This document shows, in pieces, positions 48,301 through 56,585 of a DNA stretch of 64,000 bases. The notes below the pieces were generated by a model. The model worked only from the letters and a program-made list of their open reading frames with translations, made no database searches and was not told where the DNA came from. The stretch's first letter is position 1; each line of letters begins with the position of its first letter. The position numbers and the translations under genes were made by a program. The stretch spans positions 314,790,809 through 314,854,808 of the forward strand of contig JAUPFV010000001.1 in assembly GCA_036936605.1 (NCBI GenBank). Direction: 5' to 3'. This DNA is from Limnanthes douglasii subsp. nivea. Its lineage: Eukaryota; Streptophyta; Magnoliopsida; Brassicales; Limnanthaceae.

Positions 48301-48670
48301 GACACTCCCCTCCTTTCGTGTTCATAACTTCTCCGGACAGGCTAATGAGATGACAATTAGAAATCAACTTGATTTAATTAAAGAAAGGCGGGTAAAAGCT
48401 CATCTTAGAATGGCACATTATCAAGGCTTGATGAGAAGCAGATTTGCTTCTAAAGTTAAAAGAAGGGATTTTCAACCAGGAGATAAAGTATTGAGAAAAG
48501 TTTTCTTGCATACCAAGGAAAAGCTCTTCGGAAAGCTGGCCCCAACTTGGGAGGGTCCGTATACTGTGGTTGAAAGAATCAAGCCTGGGACATACTGGTT
48601 GGAAGACAAAGATGGCAGGGTTTTAACTCACCCTTGGAATATTGAGCACCTTCGAATGTACTTGGAGTAA
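45383..48670 (+). CDS. pol of element C: RT, double RNase H, integrase (intact frame)
   Basis: Open for 1,095 codons after the UAG. The first Met at 45443 is not needed if readthrough is used. RT has KKKNGKWRMCIDFTDLNRAC, FMDAFSGYNQI and the active site YIDDMMVKS (about 46107-46140). The first RNase H/connection follows (YYISKSLIDAERRYLKLEK). The second plant-type RNase H has catalytic residues in TDGGSS, SEYEAAIAGL, SDSQLL and NELADSLA. Integrase has the HHCC finger (HCGFRALTRR to CDPCQRY), D-D-E in WGLDLVGPL, TTDNGPQFDN and HPQANGQVEVANRT, then a C-terminal domain ending NIEHLRMYLE. There is no chromodomain, and the double RNase H is the Tat hallmark. It acts in particles and the nucleus to copy and integrate the element. 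No lesions seen. Confidence 0.95.
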   Translation, partial: QFEGLSGAEGEIDDPRETPGVLIPVEEVETHCLEEGKNVKIGSKMPPMLKEGMLKFLKDHQHVFAWCNTDVTGVPSKVISHHLSVQRDVAPVVQKRRAFSKEKADVIVQEVDRLTKMGHIKESQYPLWTANPVLVKKKNGKWRMCIDFTDLNRACPKDLYPVPRIDQLVDSTSGNKLLSFMDAFSGYNQIQVDPKDQEHTTFVTDRGLHCYKVMPFGLKNAGATYQRLVNKAFAGQIGRNMEVYIDDMMVKSVDEQLYLSDLQETFANFAKVNLKLNPEKCVFGVQSGKFLGYIISEHGIQPDPDQLNALFQMEPPRNIKEVQRLTGRLAALNRFISRSSDRCAPFFQTLKGAKGFEWTPQCDEAFNEIKKHLSSPKTLFKPVDGETLFVYLAVSSCAISAVLVREVDGYPHPVYYISKSLIDAERRYLKLEKLALALVIAARKMRPYFQAHPIVVRTSFPLKNVLQKADISSRMTKWSVELGDFDIDFAPRTAVKAQAVADFLVEFHSDRDSEQPADSKDKKVWIVRTDGGSSTMGSGAGICLTSPYGDNMFQAICFAFRASNNESEYEAAIAGLKLAYICGAKRVKLLSDSQLLVHHALGLSEARKEQLIKYLLLLKNEASKFKAVVYEHIPRVENELADSLATIAYTESYPWIHVLESHSIQLDEGEKEEVFEIQVNRPQDWRSPLMQYLSDGIVPLDKSQARTLKHRARGFIMIREVLYKKSYSKPLLRCLGDYESQMVLSELHDGEGSTHCGFRALTRRVLLSGYYWPSIMKDAKELVRRCDPCQRYSNEIHVPAIPLESISEPIPFARWGLDLVGPLPVASGGRKTIIVAIDYFSKWIEAAPLAGTTSKDVIKFILSNICCRFGVPQKITTDNGPQFDNREMESFCASRGIQHYFSSPFHPQANGQVEVANRTILSGLKKNLEGAAGKWPSYLQEVLWAYRTTPGAATQESPFALVYGMDAVAPIEKTLPSFRVHNFSGQANEMTIRNQLDLIKERRVKAHLRMAHYQGLMRSRFASKVKRRDFQPGDKVLRKVFLHTKEKLFGKLAPTWEGPYTVVERIKPGTYWLEDKDGRVLTHPWNIEHLRMYLE

Positions 48671-48996
48671 AGCTTATGTAAATATTTACTTGTTTAAACA
48701 TCCATGTAAATATTTGGGGGCATACCGCTTCCTCTCTTCGGCGCCACAGAGAGCTTTCAATAAAACTTGATGCTTTCTTCAATAATTTTCTAAGTTTTTG
48801 CAAAATTCTGTTGTTTATCATACTACCCGGACTGAAAGAACTAAAGGCTACTTAAATACTAGCCAGAGAAACTAAACACTCTCACAAATGCAATAACTTA
48901 AAGCTACTTAAATTCTAGCTGTCTAAAGTGAGACAAATAATAAAAGAAGAAGATGGTTGAGTAAAATAAAAGCATTCATTCAACAACTTAAAGTTG

Positions 48997-49099
48997 CCTT
49001 GGCCTTCCAAGGACTTTTTGAACATGTTTGGGCACAGTACAAAAATCTGTCCGAATAATACGAACACCATCACAAAAAAGGTGCCTTGGCCTTCCAAGG
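48997..49099 (-). terminator. Two copies of a hairpin between the convergent genes of element C
   Basis: CCTTGG-4 nt-CCAAGG at 48997-49012 and 49084-49099. On the antisense-gene strand both read AGTCCTTGGAAGGCCAAGGC, one base different from the hairpin in element B. They lie just past the stop of the antisense gene (49140). Function is not known. Confidence 0.35.
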
Positions 49100-49139
49100 A
49101 CTTTAGTTCAAACAAAAGATAAACAAAACAAATTATAAA

Positions 49140-52124
49140 TTAAGGTTGAGCCTTTGAAGATGGCTCACCCTCATCTTTTTTCTTGCCCTTGATGTCGCTC
49201 CTCTCCTCGACAATCTTCTTACCTTTGGGGTCAATCTCCTCCTCACCTGGGCTCTCCCCGGTTTTCTCTTCGTCACCAGACGAGGACACATCGGTGTACC
49301 CTTCATCAACCATGGTCCAATATGGGAGATCATCGTCATCCACATAGCGCCATAAGTCCCCTAGTCTCCTCTTCGGGAACTTCTCGTGAAACAGGAGGAC
49401 CATATCGAACTTCACCTTTTCGATCATTAATTCTTCACTCCGTATCATCTCCCTGGCATAAGCATTGATTTTGGCCTTGATCATGGCCTCTTGATCCTTC
49501 ACTAAAGCATCTTTCTCTTCAACAGCCCGGTTCACTGCATTCTCTAAGGCAAGTTTGTCAGTGGTCAGATTGGTGACAAGCTTCTCCTTTGCTGCAGTCT
49601 CCCCTCTTGAGGCTGTCAAGTCCTTCTCTAGTCCGGACAGCTTAGCCCGGAGATCTTTTACGGTCTCTTCTAAAGAAGCAACTTTTTTGCTGCTTTCATT
49701 GTGATTCTTCTTTAGCTGTTCGTTCGACTCCTTAAGCATATCAACCTTAGTAGCAGCAGTCCTGAGGTCATCGGACAACTTCTCCTTCTCAGACTTGAGG
49801 TCTTTGATGGTGGTTGCCTGACTTCGGACTTGCCTTTCCAAAGTAAGTACTGGCTGCACGTTGCTAAGGAGAGAATGGGCTATGATGTCCCTCTCACTGG
49901 AAACCATAAAAGTCTTACCATTGAAGTTCACTGTGTTGGAACTACTTGGGGGAACATATGGCCCTGCGAATTCATCTCTGGACAGGCCAAGGAAATAATC
50001 ACCTAGTTCACCAAGACCGGTGACGTCCACTTCATCCATGTTAATCTCTCCCCTTTCGACCTCATCAGTATGGAATTCCATTGGAATCCCTTCATTAAGA
50101 TTCCCTGGGATCTCTTCGGCTAACGTCGGGTCAGTTGGGAAAGTGGGCTCCGGATCCTGGAGAGCGAGCTCTTCTCCTTGGGAAGTCTTTTTCTTTTTAA
50201 CTTCCCTGTCAGCACTGTCACTTGCTTGCTTACGGACCCGTTTCGAAGCCCTTGACGGTTTTGGGGGATTCACTCCTTGTTTCTCGCCCTCCTGTTCTAC
50301 CACCTGTAGAAGGTTTGCATCAACTTGAACCTCGGCTGGCACCTCTGCGTCTGTTGGGGCCTCTTTCTCAGTATCCTCTACCGCTTTCCTGCATTTCTTC
50401 TTCTTGCCCTTCATTTTACTTGGGGCTTTGGCCCGGGCAGGAAGGAAGAGGGTCCCATCCAGTTCGTGAGACCTTCTCAGCACAACATCTTCATCAGGTG
50501 GGGTGTAGAACTCCTCCCAGGTTAATTCTCTTCGACCTGTGGTGTTCCACAGGTGAGATCTCGCTAGGTTTCCAGGAGTGAAGGCTTTATGAAACCGGTT
50601 CTCCCAGTTCTCTGCGGCCCAAGCGTTGAGCTTGCCACAGGTGACCTGTCCGGCCTTCAGATAGTCCCCGAACTCCTTTGGCAGCTCTGACAAAACAAAA
50701 GAAAAACTGATTAGTATAAACTTAAAGGAAAGAGAGGTTCGAACAGAGACTTAGAATAAAAGCTTACGATCGCTCCTCCATCTACTTCGAAGTAGGCTAG
50801 GATTCTCCCCGGTTTTAATTTTCTTGCCATTCTCCCATGAGCCACTGACGAACAGGAACTGGCTCCTCCACTTGCTCTCCGACTCCAGGAGATCGTCAAC
50901 AGCTTTAAGATCATTCCCCATGTTGAAATGGTAAAAGGGGAACTGATGGTGTTTGCACAAGTTAGCCACAGCTGCAAACTCTTCCATAGGAAGAGGAATT
51001 CCGGATAGCCTAGACGCCATAATACATGACATCAAGGTGTACCAACCGTTGGGGCTTAGCTGTGTTGGACATAGCTTGACCAAATGAAAATAGCGCACTA
51101 TCTCTGGGTCCAGTGGGAACCTAAGTCCCCAGTTGAATAGCTCCGTAAAGAAGACTATCTCATTTCTTTTGCAGTCCATCGGGGTCTCTGGATCGATGAG
51201 AATTCGAATCTTTACATTCTCAGGGATCCCCCACTTAGTACGCAGTCATCCCAGATCTCTAGTATGAATGAACACATACTTGGTCTTTAACAGAGATAAA
51301 AGATATTTGAACTCTACCTTGTGAAAGCAGGGCCCTACTCTCCCTTCGAGGCTCTCCGGCAGGTTCGGACGCCTCAGATACAAATCCTCTTTGCCCTTCT
51401 TAGCAACAACTATAGCAGTTTCAGCTTGTCCGGAAGACTCGGACTCAAACCTAACCTCCTCAGTGGAGTCTTCCATCCTCTCCTCCATTATTGTTGGAGG
51501 AGCTTCTGCAGAAACAGCCCGGGGAGGGATGAAGCTTGGCACAGCTGATCCTCCGGACTGTTGGCTCTTTGTATGTTTTTGAGTTCTCACCTCAGTCTGA
51601 GTTTCTGAGGTTGAAGTTTCCTTGGGGGGTAGTGGGCTGCTAGCCTCCGGACCAACCGGCCTTTCCCGAAGAGTCCTAATAGTTGCCCCGGACCCTGATT
51701 CACTATTTTTCGCCCCCGATTTTGAGGGTGTACTTTTAGAAGGAAGCCCTTTAACCAATCTACTTGGTCTTTTCATGATTAGTTTATCTGGAGAATGGTC
51801 GGAGTCGGACCCCATAGCAATGAAAGTGGATTTTTTCCTAACACTTGTGACAGTGACCCCGGGTTCGACAATAGGGATCGACTCTTGGACTGGAGAGCCA
51901 GATACTATGGGGCAGAGCGTTGATTGAAAGAGTTTTCTAGGTTTTGTACCTTTAGAAGAAGATGAACCTCGGTCAGATTCTTCGATTGAAGGGGCTGGTT
52001 TCTCGACAGGCGACGCTGGAAGCCCTGCTGCAAGTCTTTTCTCTTTTTCAACCTTTTGAGCTTTCTCCAATTCTGAGAGATTAAGCCAACCGCCCTTGAT
52101 CAGTGCTGTTCTTGCTGTGAACAT
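49140..52124 (-). pseudogene. Antisense gene of element C (putative gypsy-type transposon protein), one stop from intact
   Basis: Starts at ATG 52124 (MFTARTALIKGGWLNLSEL). Exon 1 52124-50768, GT-AG intron 50767-50687 (81 bp), exon 2 50686-49140. The spliced frame is 2,904 nt, 967 codons plus stop. Domains in order are a Ser/Pro-rich N-terminus (1-285), a PF04195-like core (about 295-450) with FNWGLRFPLDPE and CPTQLSPNGWYTLMSCIMAS, and the LPKEFGDYL / NWENRFHKAFTPGNLARSHLW block (454-500). Basic stretches that could enter the nucleus (about 600-620), a coiled coil (about 725-880), FHEKFPKRRLGDLW and an acidic tail follow. A TGA at 51248-51246 falls where an Arg codon would fit (LG-stop-LRTKWGIPE) and is the only lesion. 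Antisense genes of this type are reported in Tat elements; their role is unknown. Confidence 0.82.
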
Positions 52125-52218
52125 AAACAACTAAGGAAATTTTTAGGTTTTAGAGAGATAAAGCTTTGGGTGAAATGGCAAAGTTAAAGAGATAGTGAGA
52201 CTGTGAAAGGTGAAAAGA

Positions 52219-52225
52219 ATTTATA
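52219..52225 (-). promoter_or_regulatory. TATA box of the antisense gene of element C
   Basis: TATAAAT on the minus strand, 101 nt upstream of ATG 52124, with a CT-rich leader (TCACTATCTCTTTAAC, TTTATCTCTC) between them. Confidence 0.6.
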
Positions 52226-52553
52226 GCAAATGTAAAAAAGGGGTTGATTCCTAGGAGAATCCGAAAAGTTGGGCAATGATTAAAAGACGGCGCTGATGTC
52301 ATTAATAGCATTTAAAGAGGTAGCTTGTTCGAGAAAGTGGTGCAACTTTCAAGGAGAAAAAACGGCTAAAGAGACCAACCAGAGAGTGACACGTGTCCCA
52401 CTAACTCTGACAAGAACCGTTTGGAATTCGTAACGTTTGGTCTGTCCGGTTCTGTTCTCAACTCTCTCCGAATTGATAAACCACTTCCTGAATCGGACTG
52501 TTTTTCAGTTCTTTGACAAGGATACTTGTTCAAATACCTAAAAAAGGGGCTCC

Positions 52554-53023
52554 TGATGAGTCCGAATTCGGAGTGCTCCCCGGAAGGGCATCCCAAAGTA
52601 AATCTCTCCGTAAACCGGACAGACTCCAAGAGCTTAATTCGGACAGGACTTTTGAATCGGACAGATGACTTCGAACACTGCAAATCTAAAGCAGTTCGAA
52701 GTATGACTAAAGTACTAAAATACCTAAACACTATCTGACTAAGCTACCTGCTCATCTACTTAAAACTCATGGGTCTTTAAACATGAACCGGGTCCATTAA
52801 ACTTGACCCAAAAGCCCATAAGGGCCCAAACTACATACTATAAATACCCAACCACCAGCATTAACTATGGGTAACAAAAATTTACTGCTGCCAAGCTGCT
52901 CAATTCTCTCTCCACCTTGAAATATCTTGAAACACCTTTACACCACCCTGAAACACCCTCACGCCGCCTTAAAACTCCACTTGAAATTACCAGCCTACCC
53001 TCAGGCTACTTTTATCCTCACCA
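52554..53023 (+). repeat. 3' LTR of element C
   Basis: 470 bp, preceded by polypurine tract AAAAAAGGGGCTCC (52540-52553) and followed by ATGAT. Five differences from the 5' LTR. Confidence 0.96.
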
Positions 53024-53845
53024 ATGATGAGTCAAATAACACTACTGTTATTGGAGATCGAACTCCTCTTGCAACCACCAATGGTTAAGGTCGTGCTGTT
53101 AATGAGACCCCCCGATTAAGGATGTTAGTGTTGGCCACAAGGCTTCTAATTTTATCAGTGTTGTGAATGGTGGTGGTAGTAAAGAAGATGATTTTGGAGG
53201 GGTGACCACTGCAATATATATGGGCATAAGGTCTTAACTAGGTCCCTCGTCCATAGAGTAACCATATATGTCTGGACATGCCAAGCCCTTTCTCTTTATG
53301 TACCATTAATTTAAACAATTCTAAGAGCTCACCTATTATAATAATATCTTCATAGCAGACATTCTCCATCACCAATTGGAGTTGGCAATGGATGTTAGCT
53401 TATATTCCAATATTAGGACAGAGTTCAACTGGTTAACAAAAAAAATAAATGACGCAAAAAAGGAATGGACCAATCGTGCTGCTAAAGCTTACACTAATAG
53501 AGAAATGGATACAATGAAGATTGCTCAACATTTTCCAAGAGAATGTTAAAAAATATAACATCACAGAGTTATAGAAGATGAACCCTGATTTAGAGTTGGG
53601 AAAACTAAAATAGTTAGTCTCTGAAGACGAACGAACATGGGAGATAGATAACGAGGAATATGAGGAGGATTAGTGAAGAAATATTCAATACTGGCGAGGG
53701 GGTGCCTGGTGATGCTAAGGAGTCAGCTGATAAAGATAACACTTTGGTCGACACCAAAGGGCCCCAAAACAACATTTCGAAAGAGAGCGAACCTGTGAAC
53801 GAGGATAACAATAATTCTTGTATGAAGGATGACTGCCTGGAATAG
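53024..53845 (+). pseudogene. Antisense gene of element H, 3' part
   Basis: Resumes after element C. NDAKKEWTNRAAKAYTNREM at about 53450-53510 corresponds to the end of the coiled coil in the A and C antisense genes (compare DEEKDKVVNAYAAKC of A). An acidic tail open to 53845 follows (KESADKDNTLVDTKGPQN). Stops and frameshifts throughout. Confidence 0.6.
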
Positions 53846-54579
53846 TTGTATATATTTTATCTTTTCTTTTAATTAAAACATGGTGTTTTTTGAATAATGA
53901 ATAAACTTTTGATCTTTTACACATTTTGAACAAGTAATATTTTACTACTTTTGGAATATAATGTAGAATGGTTTTTTGACGAAGAATATGTGTTGAAATA
54001 CTAACTTTTTTTGTATTTGAATAAGATTGGGGGAGTTGTGGCTCTTTATTTAAGCACAATTCGGCTTATTGCGAGGCCACCTAGGCTTAGAGTATTAACT
54101 AGTTTGCATATTGGGCTTGATAAGCCCATGCTCAATATGGCCTATAACATGGTCTTAAAGAATGACAGTTGTGTCTGATTTCTTAATTGGGCGCTGTCTC
54201 TCGAGCTCAATATGCCCCATAGCGTAGCCTTATAGGATTGGTTTATAAAACTAGTTTGATTTTTGTTAACTATTTTAGTGAGGGCTAAGTGTGACCCATT
54301 ACGTAGCCGAATCAGAGTGTCTTATTTTTGTCCGTTCACATTTATATTTTTGGCGGACCCTTTTTTTTGGTATGTTGTAGTTGATATGTTGCTTACGGAG
54401 ATTTGTATTCCTTTTATTGTTTAGTAAGTTTTGTTATTATTATTTTAATATAATAGTTAACAAATAAAATTTGGCAAATACAGATTTCATTAAGTTCTTT
54501 CACTTATAATGTACCTCATTAAAAATCCTTAAGCGTCACCAAAAGGGAAAAAAGAATGCACATCTACTCTAAGTGACAT
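53846..54579. other. Gap between convergent genes of element H
   Basis: Corresponds to the pol to antisense-gene gap of A, B and C. It holds loosely repeated GGCCTAT / CTCAATATGCCC segments around 54070-54240 and no coding sequence. The CCTTGG hairpin of B and C is not found here. Confidence 0.5.
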
Positions 54580-56579
54580 GAAGATACATTTTCAAATGAT
54601 CAATATTCCAAGGATTCTTTAATGCATTATCATACATGTCTTCCAATTTGTATGGCCCGTGGTGTCTTTTTTACTTTGTACAGACCATCACAGTCGGAGG
54701 CTAGATTTATCTTGAGCTTGGTGGAATATTTTCTTTAAGACTAGTTCGCCCACTTTGAAGCTTCAAAGTTTGAATTTGGATTTAAACTGACTTCTCATCA
54801 AACTTTTGCAGTGCTGTTATCGAACCCTTTCTTGGTCTCATCTCTCCTCAATCAGGTCGACGAATAATTGTCACTCTTCATCATTTAGGTCCTCTAAGTA
54901 GTTTTCTATGTGATAGCTCAGAATTATGATCTCTGCTGGTATAAAAACCTCCATTCCATATAGTAAAGAGAAGGGTGTATCTCCAATGATCGACCAGAGT
55001 GTAGTTCGATATGCCCATAACAACTCGACGAGTTTGTCTGGCCATTTCCTTTAGAGTTTTCTAGTTTTTTCTTTAGCCTTACCAGAATTGTTCAATTCCT
55101 AACGTCAATCTGTCCATTGGCCTGTGGGTAGTACGGTGTCGAGAAATGCTGAGTTATTTCATGCCGCCGAAAAAATGTTGTTACGATGGCATCTCAAAAC
55201 TGTAGCCCATTATCGGTCATGAAGATTCCTGGGATTAATAATTTGGAAAGGACCCAATTCATCATAAAATCATATATCTTTTGAGCCCTTGTTCTAGACT
55301 AAGTCTTTGCCTCGACCCAATTCGTGATATAGTCCATTGTCATTACTAAATATTGTTGTTTTCTCGTGGCCATAAAAAAAGGTCAAACTAAGTCTATCCC
55401 CAATTTGTTGAATGATGATGGTATGGGGATGACAATTATTGGTTCACTCGGTATATAATGTTTGTTAGCGAACTGTTGGTAGAAGTGACATCTCTGTACG
55501 AGAGCTTGCGCGTCGACCGCCAGCTTGGGCCAGTAGAATCCTGCCAGTACTAATAATACTTTTGTATCCATGGTGCATACTGGCCTCTCCTTGATGCATA
55601 TCAGTTAGGATCAGTTTTGATTTTTTTGTCGACGCAGTACAACAGTTTTTGGGTAGCACTTTTCCTATACAATATATTATCTAAGAGTGTGTATTTAGAC
55701 GCACTACCTGTAGAGATCTCGCCTCCGCTTTATTCATGGAGAGGGTTTGGTTTTGGAGATATATGACATATTTATCCCTCAAGTCAGTGTTTGTTGTTAT
55801 TGCATGTACCTTTAGTACCTCTATACTTGCTGTCACCGTCAGATTGTCTTGGGTGATGACCATAGGGTTTTCAAATTAGGTAGTCGTTTTGGTGAGTAAA
55901 TCTACAATAGAGTTATCAAACCAAGGTATATAATTGTACTTGACATGGTGTAACTTTCATTTCCATACCTTTAAGGCCTCGAGGTACCCCTGTTTGATTT
56001 CTTGTTTATTCTTAAAGTACCCCTTGGTTTGACGAATGACTGACTGAGAGTCAAATCAGACGAGTAATTTTTTGAATCTGTAGATGTGGGCTAACTTTAG
56101 ACCCCTAACATAGCTTCATATACGCCACTGACCATTCGTGTTTTTAACTAGAACGGGTTTCTCTATCCACGTCAGGTATTTGGCCTACTAAATGTGCTCA
56201 AGCTTGATTAGTTTGTCTACATCTCTAAAAATTTCCTCCAATTTCTATGAGGAAAAAGTCCATCGCTTCTGTGGTATTGGTCGGATTTTGTCTTCGATGG
56301 CCAATGAATGACATATGACTCCCGAATTGACCCCAACAACCTTTTTGGCATTCCATGCGAATATATCTTTGTTTTTTTTTGCAACATTGCTATCAATTTG
56401 TCTTTGAACAAAGGGTTGACTTTATAACCTACTCGGACGACCTTGCTTTCTTACAACATGATACAAGGTTATTCTCCGAGAGGGTCTTCTTCCCTTTCAT
56501 CCTCTCCGGGATCATCTATTTCGAGGTAGGTGAGTTTGGTTTGTCCCTAATGATCCGTGGCCCCCGAGCTTGTTAATTG
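54580..56579 (-). pseudogene. pol of element H (heavily decayed)
   Basis: On the minus strand after the UAG at 56580-56582 comes an EIDDPGED segment shared with A-C. RT is reduced to scraps. RNase H-like FDSQSVIRQTKGYFKNKQE-type sequence lies near 56000-56060. The integrase zinc finger is visible at 55640-55470 (HQGEASMHHGYKS, then CHFYQQFANKH), then LGIDLV, NGLQF and TPYYPQANGQIDVRN near 55110-55220, and an NPWNIDHLKMYL C-terminus near 54600. Stops and frameshifts are numerous. Confidence 0.7.
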
Positions 56580-56585
56580 CTATTG
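56574..56585 (-). promoter_or_regulatory. Leaky-stop context between protease and RT in element H (exact tobamovirus match)
   Basis: On the minus strand CAA-TAG-CAA-TTA, identical over 12 nt to the classic tobamovirus readthrough site. Upstream is the protease frame (ends at 56580); downstream, the frame leads to the conserved IDDP segment. Confidence 0.75.

Larger units (their letters stand above)
42489..53023 (+). mobile_element. Element C: young, nearly complete Tat-lineage Ty3/gypsy element
   Basis: 10,535 bp with 470-bp LTRs (42489-42958, 52554-53023), perfect ATGAT duplication (42484-42488, 53024-53028), primer binding site, polypurine tract, gag-protease, pol and antisense gene. LTRs differ at 5 of 470 bases (1.1%). 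With a commonly used grass rate of 1.3e-8 per site per year this is about 0.4 million years, only a rough guide. Pol is intact. Gag carries two TGA codons and a repair scar, and the antisense gene has one TGA, so this copy would need Gag in trans. Confidence 0.95.

Noticed and set aside
56574..56585. Integrated plant RNA virus, suggested by the exact tobamovirus stop context
   Set aside because: The similarity is limited to the short readthrough motif. Flanking codons are protease and pol of a Tat element, so convergence on the same recoding signal is the better reading.
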